From positions 1,798,001-1,862,000 of the forward strand of contig NZ_CP091508.1 in NCBI RefSeq assembly GCF_022870865.1: a stretch of DNA of 64,000 nt. Direction: 5' to 3'. The DNA comes from Uruburuella testudinis. Lineage in GTDB: Bacteria; Pseudomonadota; Gammaproteobacteria; Burkholderiales; Neisseriaceae. The translations under genes and the position numbers were made by a program. The notes under the pieces were generated by a model. That model was given only the letters and a program-made list of their open reading frames with translations. It was not told where the DNA came from and searched no databases. Every line of letters starts with the position of its first letter. Positions within the stretch are counted from its first letter, which is position 1. Below, piece by piece: positions 47,309 to 56,419 of this stretch.

Positions 47309-47572
47309 TCAGCTATCTGAACCATGCTCATGCTGCAAATGTGCCCGCAGCTTTGCCTCGTCCAAAAACCAATGGCAGATTTCCACATCGCCGTCGAGCA
47401 GCACCGGCACCCGTTCGTTGTATTTTTCTTCCAACACAGGATCATCGTCAACATCGAATATTTCCAAGCCAAAGCCGTATTGCTGCTGAAAAGGCTGCAA
47501 AGCATCGCGCATTTTGTGGCACAAGCTGCAATATTCGCGAAACATCAAGGTTAGGGTAAAGGGCGGGTTCAT
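47309..47572 (-). CDS. Glutaredoxin-like (DUF836) protein
   Basis: An 87-residue thioredoxin-fold protein with CSLC (residues 15-18), then VPVLLDGD as the cis-Pro loop. It fits the glutaredoxin-like DUF836 group. Probable cytoplasmic thiol-disulphide role. ATG 47572. It is convergent with the lipoprotein gene. Confidence 0.85.
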   Translation of the reverse strand: MNPPFTLTLMFREYCSLCHKMRDALQPFQQQYGFGLEIFDVDDDPVLEEKYNERVPVLLDGDVEICHWFLDEAKLRAHLQHEHGSDS

Positions 47573-47844
47573 GATTCAAAGGCCGTCTGAAAAAAGAGCT
47601 TTTATTATAAAGCAAAACCAACAAATACTTGAGCATCCCACAATTTGTTGCCAGCCCCTACACCCTCCGCCGCCAAACACAACAGCAACTTGAAGCGCCC
47701 TGATCACGCAAACGGCAACATAGCGGTTTATGCCTGCCAAACCAAGCCATCAGCCCGGATTAAAGTAAAGCAATGGCAAAAATATCGCAAAAAGCAGTAC
47801 AATACCCCGTTATACGATTTATTTGACAAAGCTAAAGCCCGATT

Positions 47845-48981
47845 ATGAAAATCAGTACCCAATTTGATGCAGGCGCCGTTACCGTAAGCGACTTGAGCGA
47901 TCCGCAAAACATCCGCCTCAAACTGCGCCCCGACAACGCTTCCGATTTCGCCCAATGGTTTTACTTCCGCCTGCAAGGTGCCGCCTATCAAAACTGCATC
48001 ATGCACTTTGACAACGCCGCCGAAGCCGCCTACCCCGAAGGTTGGGAAGACTATCAGGCATGCGCTTCTTACGACCGCCAAAACTGGTTCCGAGTGCCGA
48101 CCCGTTATGAAAACGGCGTGCTCACCATCGAACACACACCCTTGGCCAACAGCATTTACTATGCTTACTTCGAACCTTATTCCAGCGAGCAGCACCTCAA
48201 TCTTTTAGGCGATGCACAAGGCAGCGGCCTGTGCCAAATCGACGATTTGGGCAGCACGGTGCAAGGCCGCGACATGAACCTGCTGACCATCGGCAATCAG
48301 GTGGAAAGCGATTTGAAAGTATGGGTTATTGCGCGCCAGCATCCGGGCGAAACCATGGCCGAATGGTTTACCGAAGGCCTGCTCGCCCGCTTGCTCGACC
48401 CGCAAGACCCCACCGCCCGCGCCCTGCTCGATCAGGCAACGTTTTACGTGGTGCCGAATATGAATCCCGACGGCTCGGCGCTGGGCAATCTGCGTACCAA
48501 TGCCGCCGGCGCCAACCTCAACCGCGAATGGCACTCGCCCAGCATCGAAAACAGCCCCGAAGTATATTATGTGCGCGAAAAAATGCAGGAAACCGGCGTA
48601 GACCTGTTTCTCGACATCCACGGCGATGAAGCGATTCCGTATGTGTTTGTGGCCGGCACCGAAGGCGTGCCAAGCTACAACCCGCACATTGCTGCGCTAG
48701 AAAGCCGCTTCAAAACTGCTCTGAAAGCCGCCAGCCCCGACTTTCAAGACGAGCACGGCTATGAAAAAGATGCCCCCGGCGAGGCCAACCTCAGCATGGC
48801 CACCGCTTGGGTAGGCGAAAACTTCGGCTGCTTGGCCTATACCTTGGAAATGCCGTTTAAAGACAACCTCAACCTGCCCGATGATGATTTCGGCTGGAAC
48901 GGCCAACGCTCATTGCGGCTGGGCGAAGCCATGCTTTCGGCGGTGTTAAACGTCTTGCCTGTGTTGCGCCCGGCACAGTAA
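47845..48981 (+). CDS. M14-family zinc carboxypeptidase
   Basis: A 378-residue metallopeptidase close to the cytosolic carboxypeptidase-like (CCP/M14D) branch. Zinc ligands are His166 and Glu169 in RQHPGE and His259 in DIHGDE; the catalytic Glu is in YTLEMPF. An N-terminal beta-sheet domain precedes the peptidase domain, as in CCPs. No signal peptide, so cytoplasmic. The substrate in bacteria is unknown. Confidence 0.88.
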   Translation: MKISTQFDAGAVTVSDLSDPQNIRLKLRPDNASDFAQWFYFRLQGAAYQNCIMHFDNAAEAAYPEGWEDYQACASYDRQNWFRVPTRYENGVLTIEHTPLANSIYYAYFEPYSSEQHLNLLGDAQGSGLCQIDDLGSTVQGRDMNLLTIGNQVESDLKVWVIARQHPGETMAEWFTEGLLARLLDPQDPTARALLDQATFYVVPNMNPDGSALGNLRTNAAGANLNREWHSPSIENSPEVYYVREKMQETGVDLFLDIHGDEAIPYVFVAGTEGVPSYNPHIAALESRFKTALKAASPDFQDEHGYEKDAPGEANLSMATAWVGENFGCLAYTLEMPFKDNLNLPDDDFGWNGQRSLRLGEAMLSAVLNVLPVLRPAQ

Positions 48982-49119
48982 AACAGTGATTTGCATGCTG
49001 TAGCAATGAATTGAGATTTAAAGGAATACAGTTAAGAAACATACAATCACTCAGAGAAATGTATCACTTAATTTGCCCGCAAAAGGCACATAAAGAGGGT
49101 GCACAAGTGCCCCCCACCC

Positions 49120-49283
49120 TAAGGGGTTCTGACCATTCGATTTATGGGTGCTTTCTGCCCCTGAAAACGCATCTGCTGCGTTAAAAAGCCTCGCAAGATA
49201 CCCAATCTTGCTGCGTTTTTTGCCTTGCATCTGCATTTCCAGGAACAAAAATCCCCTCATAAACGAATGGTCAGCATACCCTA
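49120..49283. repeat. MITE-like element, copy D (full length)
   Basis: TAAGGGGTTCTGACCATTCG at the left, GAATGGTCAGCATACCCTA at the right, core CGCATCTGCTGCGTTAAAAAG and CTCGCAAGAT...ATCTTGCTGCG between. 164 bp, between the carboxypeptidase gene and ftsK (convergent). Confidence 0.8.
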
Positions 49284-49373
49284 ATCCTTTCCCGCCGGAA
49301 TGGAGAGGGAACAGAATGTTGCTACAGCAAGCGGATGCTGCCGGATAATACCAAATCACATGTTGCATACAAT

Positions 49374-49417
49374 AAATCTTCAGGCCGTCTGAAAATATTC
49401 AGACGGCCTGAAGATTT
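49374..49417. terminator. Long DUS hairpin downstream of ftsK
   Basis: About 20-bp stem (AAATCTTCAGGCCGTCTGAA and its complement) with a short loop, 30 bp past the ftsK stop. Confidence 0.75.
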
Positions 49418-49447
49418 AGTGCAGCATTGCAGCCTCTTGGCAACTTT

Positions 49448-52400
49448 CTATCCGTCCAAATGCTCGGTGCTTTGTGCCAAAATGGTGCGGTTGCCGTTGC
49501 TTTCCGGCGCCGACACAATACCGTCCGCCTCCATTTGATCAATCAAGCGGGCGGCTCGGTTGTAGCCGATGCGTAAATACCGCTGCACCGAAGAAATCGT
49601 GGCTTTACGGGTTTTCAACACACACGCCACGGCATCGTCATACATCGGGTCTTGCTCACCGTCGTTATTGCGGCCGCTGTTGGCATTGCTGAACATATCA
49701 TCGCCGCCCACACCGGAAGTCAGAATATCGTCGATATAATCCGGCTCGCCGAATTGTTTCAGGTATTCCACCACATGATGCACTTCATCATCCGCCACAA
49801 ATGCGCCGTGTACGCGCTGCGGGTAGCCTGTGCCCGGCGGCAAAAACAGCATATCGCCCTGACCGAGCAGGTTTTCCGCCCCCATTTGGTCGAGAATAGT
49901 GCGGCTGTCTACCTTGCTTGACACTTGAAATGCCAGACGGGTGGGAATATTGGCCTTAATCAGGCCGGTAATCACGTCTACGCTGGGGCGCTGGGTGGCC
50001 AAAATCAAATGGATGCCGGCCGCGCGGGCTTTTTGTGCCAAACGGGCAATCAGCTCTTCGATTTTTTTGCCCGCCGTCATCATCAAATCGGCAAACTCAT
50101 CCACCACCACCACAATAAACGGCAGTTTTTCCAACGGCTCGGGATGATCGGGGGTGAGTGAGAAAGGATTGGCCAGGGTTTCGCCGCGTGCCGCCGCATC
50201 GGCCACTTTTTGGTTGAAGCCGGCCAGATTACGCACGCCCATATGGCTCATCAGGCGGTAGCGTTTCTCCATTTCGTTCACACACCAATTGAGTGCATTT
50301 GCAGCCAGCTTCATGTCGGTTACTACCGGAGCGAGCAGATGCGGAATGCCTTCGTAAATGCTCAATTCGAGCATTTTCGGGTCGATCATAATCATGCGCA
50401 CTTCTTCAGGCGTGGCTTTGAACAGCATAGACAGAATCATCGCGTTCACCCCCACCGACTTACCCGAACCGGTCGTGCCCGCCACCAGCAAATGCGGCGC
50501 TTTGGCCAAATCGGTGACCACCGGCTGGCCGGTAATATCTTGCCCTAATGCCAAAGTAAGCTTCGATTTTGACTCTTGAAACACCGGGGCATTAAAGATT
50601 TCACTCAAGCGTATCATCTGCCGTTTGGGATTGGGCAGCTCCAGCCCCATGCAGGTTTTGCCGGGAATGGTTTCCACCACGCGGATAGAAGCCACGCCGA
50701 GCGAGCGCGCCAAATCTTTTTCGAGATTCAGCACTGCATTGCCGCGCACGCCGACATCAGGCTCGATTTCGTAACGGGTAATCACCGGCCCCGAATAAGC
50801 ATCCATCACCTTCACTTTTACCTTGAATTCGGCCAATTTCTCTTCGATGGTGATGCTGTTTTCCAGCAAGGCATCTTCGGTTTGCATGGCGCTGTGGTCA
50901 AACTGGGGCGGTTGCAGCAAAGCCACGGTCGGCAGCTGCGTTGCTTCTTGGGCATACGGTGTGGCTTCAGACGGCCTCATCTCTATCGCGGCGGTATCCG
51001 CTTCATCGCTTGCCGGATAATCCTGCCACGGCGCGGGTTCCGCATAAGCAGAGGCCGTCTGAACAGGTGTCGGCAACCCGCTGTCTTCGGCGTCTACGGG
51101 GGCCGATTCGCTAATCAAACGGTCGGTAATCGACCAGCTGGGCGTATCGCTGACATGTGCGTTAACTTGCGCCGGTAAGCTTTCAGACGGCATCGGGCGC
51201 ATTTCTTCCACATCATAATGGCTGCTGAATGCCGGCGGTTCGGGAATATCGATGGGCGGCAAGCTGACTTCGGGCACCGGCGGCGGCTCGACAATCATCG
51301 CATCAGGAGCAGGCATGCCCGCCGCAACGGCGGCGGCATACGGCGTAAAGCGGGTGGAAATCGGCGCCGTGCTTTTAGGCGTTTGCAGCTTGATGGCATG
51401 GCTCTGCTCGACACGGGCGGCATCGGGAATCACGCTCTCACGCGTTGCGGTGTTGACACGACGGATGCGCTGGCGGTTGACCGGCGAATCGGTTTTGGCC
51501 AAATTGGCAAACACCTCGCCTTCGGGAATCACATTGGGCTGCACCACCGTTTGCACCGGTGCTTGAGCCGATGCCTGACGGCGGCGCGCCATACGCTGGC
51601 GCATCAGATTGGTGCGGATGTCTTCCACACCGATGGTTTCGGGGTTATTTAAGGCTTGTGCCACCGATTGGGTGATTTCGCTGCGGGGCACGTCATGAGT
51701 GAGCTTTTGCACTTCAGACAACACCCGCTCGCGCGTGCGCACCACCGCCGGGTCGTTGGGGCTGATGATTTTGGGTTCTACCGGCGGTTTGGGCGGCGCG
51801 GCCGCTTCGAGTGCGGGCTTAAACTGCCAGTTTAATTCAACCACTTCCATATCGGGCGTGGGCTTGGAAACCGGCTCAGGCGGTCGGGCAACGGTTTCTT
51901 TTTCGGCCAGCTCCGCCAGCGGTATTTCGTTTAACGCGCGGGTGGCCTCTTCCAGCGTAATCACCGGCAAAGCGGCATCCACCACTTTGGCAGGCCGGTA
52001 TTCGCTCTCTTCAAAATGCACATAAGCGGCCGGTGCAATCGCTTTGGCACGCGGCAATGCGCGCTCGCTCTGCTGCGACACCGGCGGCACCACTGCGCCG
52101 AACATGGGAATATCATGGCCGGAAACAGCGGCGGCTGTCGCTTGCTCTGCTGCTTGCTCGGGCGCCGGCGGCAGCGGTTCCGGTTTTAAAGCCCGCACCG
52201 GTGCATCTTCTACTTCGGCTACTTCGGCAATATCATCTGCTTTCGGTGCGGCGGCAAAAATCGGCAGCTCTTCCAGCCCGTCATCCGTATGGGCGCCAAC
52301 CCGTCGGCCCAAGCCTGAAGTGGCATCCAGCTTGCGGCTGTGTTTGGGCGAGAGTGCGCGGAATTTGGCCACGGTTTTATCGTATACCGCTTTGGCCTCT

Positions 52401-52621
52401 TCAGCTGCCTTGTGGCTTTGGCGGATGTTTTGCAGATTAGGCTCCACACCGCGCAATACTTTAGGCTGCTTCACGCCTTCTGCTTCAACGGCATCCGGCG
52501 CGGCTTCGTGGCGGCTCAGATAAGTGAGTTCGCGCAACCATTCCTGCTCTTGGCGGTAACGCCACCACAATACGCCGGCAATCGCGCACAGTAAGATAAT
52601 CAGTAACAACGTCCACAACAT
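49448..52621 (-). CDS. ftsK: DNA translocase FtsK
   Basis: Pumps chromosome ends and dimers at the division septum. It is 1057 residues with one N-terminal membrane span ([19 protein letters not shown]) rather than the usual four, a long variable linker to about residue 590, and the motor domain with Walker [11 protein letters not shown] and Walker [12 protein letters not shown]. The gamma winged helix at the C-terminus ([26 protein letters not shown]) reads polarity sequences. The single-span form is the Neisseria type. Confidence 0.95.
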   Translation of the reverse strand: MLWTLLLIILLCAIAGVLWWRYRQEQEWLRELTYLSRHEAAPDAVEAEGVKQPKVLRGVEPNLQNIRQSHKAAEEAKAVYDKTVAKFRALSPKHSRKLDATSGLGRRVGAHTDDGLEELPIFAAAPKADDIAEVAEVEDAPVRALKPEPLPPAPEQAAEQATAAAVSGHDIPMFGAVVPPVSQQSERALPRAKAIAPAAYVHFEESEYRPAKVVDAALPVITLEEATRALNEIPLAELAEKETVARPPEPVSKPTPDMEVVELNWQFKPALEAAAPPKPPVEPKIISPNDPAVVRTRERVLSEVQKLTHDVPRSEITQSVAQALNNPETIGVEDIRTNLMRQRMARRRQASAQAPVQTVVQPNVIPEGEVFANLAKTDSPVNRQRIRRVNTATRESVIPDAARVEQSHAIKLQTPKSTAPISTRFTPYAAAVAAGMPAPDAMIVEPPPVPEVSLPPIDIPEPPAFSSHYDVEEMRPMPSESLPAQVNAHVSDTPSWSITDRLISESAPVDAEDSGLPTPVQTASAYAEPAPWQDYPASDEADTAAIEMRPSEATPYAQEATQLPTVALLQPPQFDHSAMQTEDALLENSITIEEKLAEFKVKVKVMDAYSGPVITRYEIEPDVGVRGNAVLNLEKDLARSLGVASIRVVETIPGKTCMGLELPNPKRQMIRLSEIFNAPVFQESKSKLTLALGQDITGQPVVTDLAKAPHLLVAGTTGSGKSVGVNAMILSMLFKATPEEVRMIMIDPKMLELSIYEGIPHLLAPVVTDMKLAANALNWCVNEMEKRYRLMSHMGVRNLAGFNQKVADAAARGETLANPFSLTPDHPEPLEKLPFIVVVVDEFADLMMTAGKKIEELIARLAQKARAAGIHLILATQRPSVDVITGLIKANIPTRLAFQVSSKVDSRTILDQMGAENLLGQGDMLFLPPGTGYPQRVHGAFVADDEVHHVVEYLKQFGEPDYIDDILTSGVGGDDMFSNANSGRNNDGEQDPMYDDAVACVLKTRKATISSVQRYLRIGYNRAARLIDQMEADGIVSAPESNGNRTILAQSTEHLDG

Positions 52622-52794
52622 AAATACGGCAGCCTTAAGTTGGTTTCGGCAAAGTGGTTATTTTAGCGTGTTTTCGGCTTAAACAGAACTGCTTTAACGC
52701 GCCCGCTTCTGCCCTGCCCGATTCGGCGTATAATGCAGACGGTCGCAGCGGCATCATAGTCATTCAAACAAAGCAGACCCATAAAGCAGCGGAT

Positions 52795-52935
52795 GGAAAA
52801 CTGTGCGGATGGCACGGCAAAACAGGCCGGCCAAACACCCGGTGCCATAAAATCCGCACCTGCTGTTTGTTACTCCGATTATTCAAGGGTGAACATTTGC
52901 CCGGACAACGTATCGGGCAAAAGATCTGCCAATCA
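52795..52935 (+). ncRNA. Candidate divergent cobalamin riboswitch
   Basis: Upstream of a cobalt-type permease is a structured leader. It contains CGGTGCC...AAATCCG then CTGCTGTTTGTTACT, in the order and spacing of the conserved core of cobalamin riboswitches, and ends with a 7-bp hairpin TTGCCCG/CGGGCAA (52897-52920) running into AAGATCTGCC, close to the B12 box (AGACCTGCC). GATGGC (52808-52813) can pair with GCC(A)ATC after the box. Several core bases deviate, so a covariance search is needed. Confidence 0.5.
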
Positions 52936-53006
52936 AATCTTCAGAATGTCTACAGGCCGTCTGAAACCGTTTATTCAAGCAAATTGCGCTTTTATCGGAT
53001 ATTGTC

Positions 53007-53696
53007 ATGAATTTTCTTGCCCATTGGTTCGACCCGTTTACCCTGCATGTTGCCAACGGCATCTTGCTTCTGCTGCTGGCTGCTGCCGCCAAACCGGCCT
53101 GTTTGGCAGTAGCCGGGCGTCCGGCTGCGGCGGCCGGTGCGGTGTTGATATTGGCGGTGCTGTGGGGCTTGCATGTGGAATTGGGCAGCGGCCATTTGGC
53201 CGGCATCACCTACCATCTGCTCGGCATCAGCCTGATTACGCTGATGGTGGGCGCACCGGCCGCTTTATGGCTGGGCACGCTGATGCTGCTGCCCTACACC
53301 TGGCTGCTGCACGGCGCGGGCAATCTGCATGTTGTCGGATTGAATGCCCTGCTGTTGCTGCTGCCCGCCATTTCGGTCAACCTATGGTTGCGCCGCTGTT
53401 GCACCAAGCTGCCGCCGAACTTATTTATTTATATTTTTGTCAACGGCTTTATCTCGGCCGCTTTGGGGCTGCTGTTTACCGGCGCATTATTGGTTGCCGC
53501 CTTGCAGGCCGCCGCGGTGTATTCTGCCGAAACATTATGGCGCGGGGCTTTTCCGGTGTTTTTCCTGCTCGCTTGGGGGGAAGCTTTTCTCACCGGCATT
53601 TTTACCGCCGTTTTTGTGGCATTGGCGCCGCAATGGTTGATTACTTTTGATGATGGGCATTACTTACAACAGCGCAATGAAATCTGGAAAGCTTAA
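53007..53696 (+). CDS. Energy-coupling factor-type cobalt/nickel transporter permease, CbiM-like
   Basis: A 229-residue membrane protein with seven or so hydrophobic segments and a His-containing start NFLAHWFDPF, the arrangement of CbiM/COG3235 putative cobalt permeases. ATG 53007. No CbiN, CbiQ or CbiO genes follow, so the other subunits, if any, are elsewhere. The candidate B12-type leader upstream supports cobalt as substrate, but this is inferred. Confidence 0.78.
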   Translation: MNFLAHWFDPFTLHVANGILLLLLAAAAKPACLAVAGRPAAAAGAVLILAVLWGLHVELGSGHLAGITYHLLGISLITLMVGAPAALWLGTLMLLPYTWLLHGAGNLHVVGLNALLLLLPAISVNLWLRRCCTKLPPNLFIYIFVNGFISAALGLLFTGALLVAALQAAAVYSAETLWRGAFPVFFLLAWGEAFLTGIFTAVFVALAPQWLITFDDGHYLQQRNEIWKA

Positions 53697-53712
53697 AAAT
53701 TTTCAGACGGCC

Positions 53713-53877
53713 TAGGGTGTCCTGACAATTCGTTTATGAGGGGATTTTTGTTCCTGGAAATGCAGATGCAAGGCAAAAAACGCAGCAAGATTGGACATCT
53801 TGCGAGGCTTTTTAACGCAGCAGATGCGTTTTCAGGGGGCAAAAAGCACCCGTAAATCGAATTGTCCGGACACCCTA
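53713..53877. repeat. MITE-like element, copy E (full length, reversed)
   Basis: TAGGGTGTCCTGACAATTCG at left and CGAATTGTCCGGACACCCTA at right, 165 bp, with the family core in reverse orientation (GCAGCAAGATTGGACATCTTGC). TA at both ends fits a 2-bp TA target. Confidence 0.85.
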
Positions 53878-53932
53878 ACACAACATGTCGGTATTTAAAT
53901 CAAACAACACTGCACCCTGGGAAACCAACCCT

Positions 53933-54313
53933 ATGTTGACACACATTATCATGATTGCCGCCGGCGCTGCCATAGGCGCCGTTTTACGTTGGGCATTGGG
54001 TTTGTGGCTGGCATCAGCCTCGTCCTCAATGGCATTGGGCACACTGGCGGCCAATTGGCTGGGCGCTTACCTTATCGGCATAGCGGCTGCGCTGGTGATG
54101 CATACCGAAATGCTGCCGTCGCACTGGCGTTTGCTGGTGATCACGGGGTTTTTAGGCAGCCTCACCACTTTTTCGGGCTTTTCGTTGGAAGTGGTCGGCA
54201 TGTTGCAGGCGCAACGTTGGGGTGCCGCCCTGGCCACGATTTCGCTGCACCTGCTCGGCTCGCTGCTATTAACCGCAGCGGGCATGTTCACCGTTGCCTT
54301 TTGGCGGGCTTGA
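53933..54313 (+). CDS. crcB: Fluoride ion channel CrcB (Fluc)
   Basis: A 126-residue four-span dimeric channel that expels fluoride. GAVLRWALG, GTLAANWLGAYLIG (conserved Asn) and TGFLGSLTTFSGFSLE with the Phe-box and TFS motif are family hallmarks. The ATG at 53933 gives the family start and the longer upstream frame is dropped. No fluoride riboswitch signature was found in the 55 bp between MITE copy E and the gene. Confidence 0.93.
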   Translation: MLTHIIMIAAGAAIGAVLRWALGLWLASASSSMALGTLAANWLGAYLIGIAAALVMHTEMLPSHWRLLVITGFLGSLTTFSGFSLEVVGMLQAQRWGAALATISLHLLGSLLLTAAGMFTVAFWRA

Positions 54314-54316
54314 ACC

Positions 54317-54395
54317 TGGGGTATCCCGGGCATTCGATTGATGAGTGCTTTTTGCACAAAAAATCTGAATAATTCTGAATTGTCAGCACACCCTA
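54317..54395. repeat. MITE-like element, copy F (short)
   Basis: Ends resemble the family (GGGGTATCCCGGGCATTCGA and TTGTCAGCACACCCTA) but only about 79 bp remain between them and the core is deleted. It shares its right TA with copy G. Confidence 0.6.
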
Positions 54396-54560
54396 GGGTG
54401 TCCGGACAATTCGATTTACGGGTGCTTTTTAGCCCCTGAAAACGCATCTGCTGCGTTAAAAAGCCTCGCAAGATGTCCTATCTTGCTGCGTTTTTTTTGC
54501 CTGGCATCTGCATTTTCAGGAACAAAAATCCCCTCATAAACAAATTGTCCGGACACCCTA
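54394..54560. repeat. MITE-like element, copy G (full length)
   Basis: TAGGGTGTCCGGACAATTCG at left, AATTGTCCGGACACCCTA at right, 167 bp, intact core. It stands in tandem with copy F and 8 bp from the stop of nnrE. Confidence 0.85.
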
Positions 54561-54567
54561 GCAGCGC

Positions 54568-55194
54568 TTACCCGATGCCGATATCCAAACAGATAATTTC
54601 GCCGCACACCGCCTGCCCGGCATCGGTAAGATGCGCCGGCTTGTAGGCGGCAAAGGTATAAGTGATATCGGCGCAGAAAACATCAGCATCGGTTTCGGCA
54701 GTATCGCCGTTTAAGCCGGTGGGAATATCCAACGCGATTTTGAGGCCGTCTGAACGGTTGAGCAAACGGCAGCAGGCCGCCACTTCTGCCGGCAATTTGC
54801 CGCTGAAGCCGGTGCCGAATATGCCTTCGATAATGATGTCGCACCTTTGTTGCAGATATTCGGGCAGCGACTCGGCGGTTATAAAATCAACATCTGCCAA
54901 CGGCAGCAGGCGGCGGCGGTTGGATTCGGCCAACTCGGATAATTCGCTGCCGAGCAAAAACACAATGCTGCAATGCCAGCCCTGCGCCTGCAAAATCCGC
55001 GCGATAACCAGGCCGTCGCCGCCGTTATTGCCTTTGCCGCATACCACCAGCCCCCGCCCCGGCTCTGGGTGGCGCTGCAAAATATCGGCGGCGGCCGCCC
55101 GGCCGGCATTTTCCATCAGCTGCTCAAAGCTGGTGCCGGCATCCACAGCCATTTGCTCGTGCCGGCGCATTTGTTCGGCAGTATAAACTTTCAT
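54568..55194 (-). CDS. nnrE: NAD(P)H-hydrate epimerase (YjeF N-terminal domain only)
   Basis: Repairs hydrated NAD(P)H. It is 208 residues with the YjeF_N signature GKGNNGGDGLV, the Asp-containing IIEGIFGTGFSG and a C-terminal AYKPAHLTDAG. The dehydratase (NnrD) domain, often fused behind, is absent. The protein ends right after CLDIGI with a TAA 8 bp from a MITE-like element, so a truncation of a longer gene is possible, or the two activities are on separate genes. Confidence 0.9.
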   Translation of the reverse strand: MKVYTAEQMRRHEQMAVDAGTSFEQLMENAGRAAAADILQRHPEPGRGLVVCGKGNNGGDGLVIARILQAQGWHCSIVFLLGSELSELAESNRRRLLPLADVDFITAESLPEYLQQRCDIIIEGIFGTGFSGKLPAEVAACCRLLNRSDGLKIALDIPTGLNGDTAETDADVFCADITYTFAAYKPAHLTDAGQAVCGEIICLDIGIG

Positions 55195-55289
55195 ACATTC
55201 CTCCGCAGTTCAGACGGCCTCAGGTTCACTGTGTTAATCATAGCGCAGACAGGTTGCGGAAATATGATAAAGCAGGCCGTCTGAAATTT

Positions 55290-55353
55290 ATCCCCATTCA
55301 CAACATTTATCTAACAGCGTGCTCGCTTCAGCTTACTTTTGTGAATGGGTATT
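55290..55353. repeat. Correia-like element, shortened
   Basis: CCCCATTCACAACATTTATC at left and GCTTACTTTTGTGAATGGGT at right, with the middle deleted (about 64 bp). The right end runs into the folB stop codon. Confidence 0.65.
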
Positions 55354-55711
55354 ATTCGTCGGCAGCGGCACGGCGTTCGATTTCTACCCCGACTTCGCGC
55401 ACATTAGCCAAAATGCCCGGCTTGACCACGCGCACACGCACCCATACGGCGCCGAAATCCTGCAATACCAATTCGGCAATGTGTTCGGCCAGCGCTTCCA
55501 GCAGCAAAAAGCTTTGCTCGCGCAAGCTTTGGCGCACGGCTTCGCAGACATCGCCATAATGAATGGTGTCGTCGATATGGTCGGATTGTGCCGATTTTTC
55601 GGCCACGCCGATGTCCAGATCAATCAGCAGCGTTTGCATCTGCTCGCGCTCCCAGCCGTATACCCCGATAAGCGTATCGGCTTTCATGCCGTGCAAAAAG
55701 ATTTTATCCAT
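55352..55711 (-). CDS. folB: Dihydroneopterin aldolase
   Basis: Folate biosynthesis step forming 6-hydroxymethyl-dihydropterin. It is 119 residues with KIFLHGMKADTLIGVYGWERE, the IDLDIG strand, the catalytic Glu/Lys region LLLEALAEHIAE and VVKPGIL. ATG 55711. It is divergent from plsY by 60 bp. The stop directly abuts a shortened repeat element. Confidence 0.94.
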   Translation of the reverse strand: MDKIFLHGMKADTLIGVYGWEREQMQTLLIDLDIGVAEKSAQSDHIDDTIHYGDVCEAVRQSLREQSFLLLEALAEHIAELVLQDFGAVWVRVRVVKPGILANVREVGVEIERRAAADE

Positions 55712-55771
55712 TTTGTTTTGCGCCGTTTCACGTTAGAATCACCGCTTCATTCTAAATCAAAAGTATTCGCA

Positions 55772-56380
55772 ATGCTGCTAAATTTACTGGCCGTGCTGGC
55801 CGCTTATCTCATCGGTTCGCTTTCGTTTGCCGTTATCGTGTCGAAATTTTACGGCATGGACGACCCGCGCACTTACGGCTCGGGCAACCCGGGCGCCACC
55901 AACGTGCTGCGCAGCGGTAAGAAAAAAGCCGCGGCGCTCACACTTGTGGGCGATGCACTGAAAGGCCTGGCGGCAGTATGGCTGGCCAGAGCGCTGCAAG
56001 ATTCGCTGGGGCTGGGCGATGCCACTGTTGCGGCGGTGGCGGTGGCGGCGTTGGTGGGGCATATGTGGCCGGTGTTTTTCAGCTTCAAAGGCGGTAAAGG
56101 CGTGGCAACGGCGCTGGGCGTGCTGCTGGCCTTATCGTGGCCGGTGGCGTTGGTGTGTGCGCTGGTGTGGCTGGTGATGGCGTTCGGCTTCAAGGTTTCA
56201 TCGCTGGCGGCATTGGCGGCAACCGCGGTCAGCCCGGTGGCGGCTTATTTTTTAATGCCGCACCCCTCTTGGGTGTGGGCCACGCTGATCATCGCTCTGC
56301 TGGTTTTATTCCGTCATCAGAGCAATATCCGCAACCTGCTCAGCGGCAAAGAGGGTAAAATCGGCGAGAAAACCGAATAA
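55772..56380 (+). CDS. plsY: Glycerol-3-phosphate acyltransferase (acyl-phosphate dependent)
   Basis: Inner-membrane enzyme that starts phospholipid synthesis from acyl-phosphate and glycerol 3-phosphate. It is 202 residues with YLIGSLSFA, GSGNPGATNVLR and FKGGKGVATALG as the three conserved loops. ATG 55772 is chosen over a longer frame because it matches the family start. Confidence 0.95.
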   Translation: MLLNLLAVLAAYLIGSLSFAVIVSKFYGMDDPRTYGSGNPGATNVLRSGKKKAAALTLVGDALKGLAAVWLARALQDSLGLGDATVAAVAVAALVGHMWPVFFSFKGGKGVATALGVLLALSWPVALVCALVWLVMAFGFKVSSLAALAATAVSPVAAYFLMPHPSWVWATLIIALLVLFRHQSNIRNLLSGKEGKIGEKTE

Positions 56381-56419
56381 GCGCCCTTGTTTTCCTGATA
56401 AACATATAGAAAAACTGCC

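Noticed and set aside
53878..53932. Fluoride riboswitch before crcB
   Set aside because: Only 55 bp separate the MITE-like element from the start and no GGCGAT-type fluoride motif was seen.
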